NCBI GenBank assembly: GCA_009779335.1 | Contig: WREM01000032.1 | Location: forward strand, 1-8,780 | Source: Streptococcaceae bacterium | GTDB taxonomy: Bacteria > Bacillota > Bacilli > Lactobacillales > Streptococcaceae | Direction: 5' to 3' | DNA length: 8,780 bases | Shown here: piece after piece, positions 6,546-8,780 of the stretch | How positions within the stretch are numbered: position 1 is the first letter of the stretch | Layout: each line of letters opens with the position of its first letter | Translations under genes and position numbers: made by a program | The notes under the pieces: generated by a model | The model's database searches: none | Seen by the model: only the letters and a program-made list of their open reading frames with translations | Told to the model about the DNA's origin: nothing

Positions 6546-6707
6546 TTATTTCACTTCTTTAAATGTGACGTGTTTACGCAATTTTGGAGAGTATTTTTTC
6601 AACTCCAAGCGATCTGGTGTGTTACGTTTGTTCTTTTGAGTAAGATAGAGACGTTCCCCAGATTCTTTGTGTTCAAGTATAACGTGTGAGCGAACTCCTG
6701 ATGCCAT
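6546..6707 (-). CDS. rpmG: 50S ribosomal protein L33 (cysteine-free form)
   Basis: The 53-residue product matches bacterial L33: HVILEHKESGERLYLTQKN is followed by the typical KRNTPDRLELKKYSPKLRKH segment. The paired CxxC zinc-ribbon cysteines of the C+ form are absent, so this is the zinc-independent C- type. L33 sits near the tRNA exit site of the large ribosomal subunit. I took the ATG at 6705-6707 because AAAGGAGT lies about six bases upstream; a longer reading reaching 6776 adds residues foreign to L33. The family is usually 49-55 residues. It lies downstream of rpmF in the same direction, but 177 bases away, an unusually long gap for this pair. Confidence 0.93.
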   Translation of the reverse strand: MASGVRSHVILEHKESGERLYLTQKNKRNTPDRLELKKYSPKLRKHVTFKEVK

Positions 6708-6764
6708 AATTGACTCCTTTCTGTTATTTAACTGTTTACTGTACTTCTGTTGATTTAGGTTCAA

Positions 6765-6867
6765 AACGCTAGTCACTTTGGATACTATTCAATAACCCAC
6801 TCGGTCGCATTGACGTCCGAGTAAATGAACGGCTTATTTCACTGTATCAAAGTTCCTAAATAGCGTT
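6765..6867 (-). other. Nested inverted-repeat element in the rpmF-rpmG spacer
   Basis: The spacer (6708-6884) holds no convincing gene but is highly structured. From outside inward, AACGCTA (6765-6771) pairs with TAGCGTT (6861-6867), ACTTTG (6775-6780) with CAAAGT (6848-6853), and ATAC (6782-6785) with GTAT (6844-6847) after a one-base bulge. Further in, AATAA (6791-6795) pairs with TTATT (6834-6838), and ACTCGG (6799-6804) with CCGAGT (6817-6822) as the apical hairpin. All arms nest, which is unlikely by chance. It could be a structured RNA or processing element in the rpmF-rpmG transcript, or a small intergenic repeat like streptococcal BOX or RUP elements. I do not recognise it as any named family. 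Confidence 0.5.
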
Positions 6868-6884
6868 CTTCACACCATTCACCA

Positions 6885-7061
6885 TTATTCAGCGTCTTTG
6901 GTAACTTTACGACCTTTGTAATATCCTTTGAGTGATACACGGTGTGAGTGACTGTAATCACCAGTAGCTTCGTCAAATTTAACAGTTGGAGCTGTCAATT
7001 TGTAGTGTGTACGACGTTTATTTTTCTTCGCTTTTGAAGTGTGACGTGCAGGTACTGCCAT
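6885..7061 (-). CDS. rpmF: 50S ribosomal protein L32 (cysteine-free form)
   Basis: The 58-residue product starts MAVPARHTSKAKKNKRRTHY, a near-universal L32 opening, and continues with the SHRVSLKGYYKGRKV segment typical of streptococcal L32. The zinc-binding cysteines of the C+ form are absent. L32 is an early-assembling large-subunit protein. The true start is ATG at 7059-7061, with GGAGG (7071-7075) nine bases upstream; a longer in-frame reading to 7106 covers the ribosome binding site and adds non-family residues. It is the first gene of the rpmF-rpmG unit and has a clear promoter at 7121-7148. Confidence 0.95.
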   Translation of the reverse strand: MAVPARHTSKAKKNKRRTHYKLTAPTVKFDEATGDYSHSHRVSLKGYYKGRKVTKDAE

Positions 7062-7120
7062 TGTTTGTTTCCTCCGTTTATTGATTTTGAATTTGACTGA
7101 TGTCAAAAACGTACTCTACT

Positions 7121-7148
7121 AGTATAACATATTATTTTTCAAATGCAA
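7121..7148 (-). promoter_or_regulatory. Promoter of rpmF
   Basis: On the minus strand, TTGCAT (7143-7148) serves as -35 and TATACT (7121-7126) as -10, with a 16-base spacer and a TG extension one base before the -10. Transcription would start near 7114, giving an untranslated leader of about 53 bases before rpmF. Confidence 0.75.
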
Positions 7149-7172
7149 ATTTTGTAAAGTATTTTTACTTGA

Positions 7173-7193
7173 CAACGAAAATATAATTCGTTG
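7173..7193. other. Inverted repeat CAACGAA-N7-TTCGTTG
   Basis: Two perfect 7-base arms (7173-7179 and 7187-7193) surround an AT-only spacer. The similarity extends outward after a two-base mismatch (CTT at 7168-7170, AAG at 7196-7198). It lies between the divergent rpmF and ATPase genes, upstream of both promoters. It could be a regulator binding site for either gene; no T run follows, so it is not a terminator. Confidence 0.4.
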
Positions 7194-7244
7194 AGAAGGT
7201 GCATAAACAGTGAAATGTAAAAGATTTTTGACAAAGAGAATATT

Positions 7245-7277
7245 TTGTAATTCTTCTATTTATTGTTAAAATAGAAG
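7245..7277 (+). promoter_or_regulatory. Promoter and overlapping palindromic operator of the P-type ATPase gene
   Basis: TTGTAA (7245-7250) and TAAAAT (7267-7272), 16 bases apart with a TG extension at 7264-7265, form a plausible promoter. A perfect 9-bp inverted repeat CTTCTATTT-N7-AAATAGAAG (7253-7261 and 7269-7277) covers the spacer and the -10, the classic position of a repressor operator. It does not match the CopY operator (TACANNTGTA) and fits the PerR box poorly. The start site would fall at about the ATG (7279), which would give a very short or absent leader; only a weak AGAAG lies before the ATG. Confidence 0.5.
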
Positions 7278-7278
7278 T

Positions 7279-8780
7279 ATGAAAAATTCACAAAAACTTG
7301 TATTAGTATTTATTATAGCCATTTCTGCATTACTGGCTTCTTTTGTTTTTCATCAGGGTCATGTTGCCTATCTCATTGTGACCATTGCGGGTGGAGTATT
7401 GGCCTTGTCTATGTTTGTTGAGATGATACAAACCCTCCGGTCAGGTTCTTATGGGGTGGATTTACTTGCCATCACTGCTATCATCGCTACGCTTTGGGTT
7501 GGAGAATATTGGGCAGCCTTGATTGTGGTGCTTATGCTGGTGGGTGGAGAAACATTAGAGGATTACGCAGCAGGACGTGCCAATCGTGAACTTGCCGCAC
7601 TCCTAAAAAAATCACCTGACATTGCTCATGTAAAAGAGGGGGAGAAGATAGTTGATAAGGATCTGAAAGAAGTTACTGTCGGCTCTGTTCTTCTCGTTAA
7701 ACCTATGGAAGTGGTGCCTATTGATGGGGTACTGCTATCCAAAGTTGCCACCTTAGATGAGTCATCTATCACAGGAGAAAACAAACCCAAAGAACTCAAT
7801 GAAGGTGGACCAGTTGTCTCAGGTTCTGTAAATGGAAATTCAACGATTGAGATTGAGACAACGGTAGATTCAGAAAACTCCCAGTTCCAAAAAATCATCA
7901 ATTTGGTGAAGGAAGCGAAGGATACACCTGCGAATTTTGTACGTTTAGCAGATCGTTATGCCATTCCATTTACCATTATTGCTTATGTCATTGCTGCTAT
8001 TGCTTACTTTAGTTCAGGCGACCCCAAGCGGATTGCAGAGATCTTAGTTGTGGCAAGTCCTTGTCCGTTGATTCTCGCTGCTCCCATCGCCTTTGTCTCA
8101 GGGATGAGTCGTGCATCAAAAAATGGATTCCTTATTAAAAATGGTTCAGTCATTGAGAAATTAGCTACTGCTCAGTCTATTTTCTTTGATAAGACGGGGA
8201 CATTGACAGAAGGTAAAATGGAAGTGGATGGCATCCATCCAGTAGAAAATGTGTCTGAAACAGATTTGCTTGATATGGTTTACAGTATTGAAAAAGAAAG
8301 TACGCATCCATTGGCAAAAGCGGTAACAGCCTATGCGGAAACGCAATCTGTTCATATTCTTCCTGTGTCTGATGTGACAGAGGTCGCAGGAATGGGTGTT
8401 TCAGGAAATATTGATGGGCAAAAAATCAATATCGGACGTGCGACATTTGCTCATGCTCCTGAGAACCTTGGATTTGAAACAGCTTTCTATGTTTCAAGAA
8501 ATGAACAATATATCGGGGCTGTTACTTTCTCAGATACCTTGCGACATAATGCGGGACAAGTCGTATCTGCACTTCGACAACAAGGTTTACAGAACATTAC
8601 TATGCTGACAGGAGATAATACTCTTGTGGCAGATAAGATTGCATACGAGGTCGGAATTGAACAGGTTTACAGTCAGATGATGCCTGATCAAAAACTCAAT
8701 CAAATAAAAGAAGAAACGGCTCGTCCGACGGTCATGGTAGGTGATGGGGTAAATGATGCTCCTGCCCTTGCCCTTGCCGA
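7279..8780 (+). CDS. Heavy-metal P1B-type ATPase, metal efflux pump (3'-truncated by window edge)
   Basis: Five hundred codons are open to the window end. There is no N-terminal CxxC metal-binding domain. Four hydrophobic segments (about residues 6-24, 29-48, 58-75 and 76-92) precede the actuator domain with TGE (165-167). Two more segments follow (228-247 and 253-275); the second carries the metal-site motif Ser260-Pro-Cys262-Pro instead of the CPC typical of Cu, Zn and Cd pumps. The phosphorylation motif DKTGT has Asp304, the nucleotide-binding HP is at 343-344, TGDN is at 444-447 and GDGVNDAP at 488-495. It should export a divalent metal at the cost of ATP. The SPC motif points to the P1B-4 group (Fe, Co or similar, as in streptococcal PmtA), but the four leading helices are not the strict P1B-4 layout, so the metal is uncertain. 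The remaining 100 or so residues lie outside. Confidence 0.9.
   Translation, partial: MKNSQKLVLVFIIAISALLASFVFHQGHVAYLIVTIAGGVLALSMFVEMIQTLRSGSYGVDLLAITAIIATLWVGEYWAALIVVLMLVGGETLEDYAAGRANRELAALLKKSPDIAHVKEGEKIVDKDLKEVTVGSVLLVKPMEVVPIDGVLLSKVATLDESSITGENKPKELNEGGPVVSGSVNGNSTIEIETTVDSENSQFQKIINLVKEAKDTPANFVRLADRYAIPFTIIAYVIAAIAYFSSGDPKRIAEILVVASPCPLILAAPIAFVSGMSRASKNGFLIKNGSVIEKLATAQSIFFDKTGTLTEGKMEVDGIHPVENVSETDLLDMVYSIEKESTHPLAKAVTAYAETQSVHILPVSDVTEVAGMGVSGNIDGQKINIGRATFAHAPENLGFETAFYVSRNEQYIGAVTFSDTLRHNAGQVVSALRQQGLQNITMLTGDNTLVADKIAYEVGIEQVYSQMMPDQKLNQIKEETARPTVMVGDGVNDAPALALA

Noticed and set aside
6708..6776. Longer start for L33
   Set aside because: The added residues are not L33-like, and a clear ribosome binding site precedes the ATG at 6705-6707.
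7062..7106. Longer start for L32
   Set aside because: It would include the GGAGG ribosome binding site as coding sequence and adds residues not found in L32.
7228..7233. Perfect TTGACA upstream of the ATPase gene (another at 7169-7174)
   Set aside because: Neither has a -10 at a workable distance; the extended -10 at 7264-7272 is better placed, though start mapping could change this.
7626..8608. Several ORFs in other frames within the ATPase gene
   Set aside because: The ATPase frame carries all P-type motifs continuously, so the others are shadows.
1..8780. CRISPR arrays, tRNA, rRNA, insertion sequences
   Set aside because: No spaced direct repeats, cloverleaf sequences, rRNA motifs or transposase signatures were seen on either strand.

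Overview
The window looks like the chromosome of a low-GC Gram-positive coccus, most likely a Streptococcus, with S. suis or a close relative as the best guess. The DNA polymerase I C-terminus and the cysteine-free ribosomal proteins L32 and L33 are typically streptococcal. The signals fit too: strong AGGAGG-type ribosome binding sites, extended -10 promoters (TGnTATAAT) and T-rich intrinsic terminators. The species is inferred from remembered protein similarity, not from a search.

Layout: bases 1-1299 hold the 3' half of polA. A small CoA-binding Rossmann protein (1409-1846) and a 12-TM major facilitator transporter (1893-3077) follow, separated by an intrinsic terminator. A compact AT-rich three-gene operon (3253-6512) comes next. 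It encodes (i) a 793-residue single-chain restriction-modification enzyme with a PD-(D/E)xK nuclease domain, an N6-adenine methyltransferase and one target-recognition domain; (ii) a 129-residue SLATT-like membrane protein; and (iii) a 154-residue ThsB-like TIR protein. The genes are tightly coupled, each with its ribosome binding site in or just after the preceding stop codon. A strong hairpin (6517-6544) closes the operon and also serves the convergent gene rpmG. On the minus strand lie rpmF (L32) and rpmG (L33), separated by an unusually long spacer that can fold into a nested structure. On the plus strand a heavy-metal P-type ATPase starts at 7279 and runs off the window end. A palindrome covers its promoter.

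The operon is the accessory part, inserted among housekeeping genes, and looks like an anti-phage module. The restriction enzyme would mark self DNA and cut foreign DNA. The TIR protein would make a nucleotide signal from NAD+, and the membrane protein is a plausible pore-forming effector, as in Thoeris-like systems. That the three parts work together is inferred from their tight linkage.

The operon leader is unusual. Behind an extended -10 promoter sits a 15-codon ORF with a good ribosome binding site. It runs through a nine-unit AT dinucleotide tract and stops just after it. Beyond it an 11-bp RNA hairpin with two G-U pairs sequesters the ribosome binding site of the restriction gene. If the AT tract gained one unit, the leader ORF would read through the hairpin and end in a TAATG overlap with the restriction gene start. 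This suggests a slippage-controlled translational switch, which is a hypothesis read from the sequence alone.
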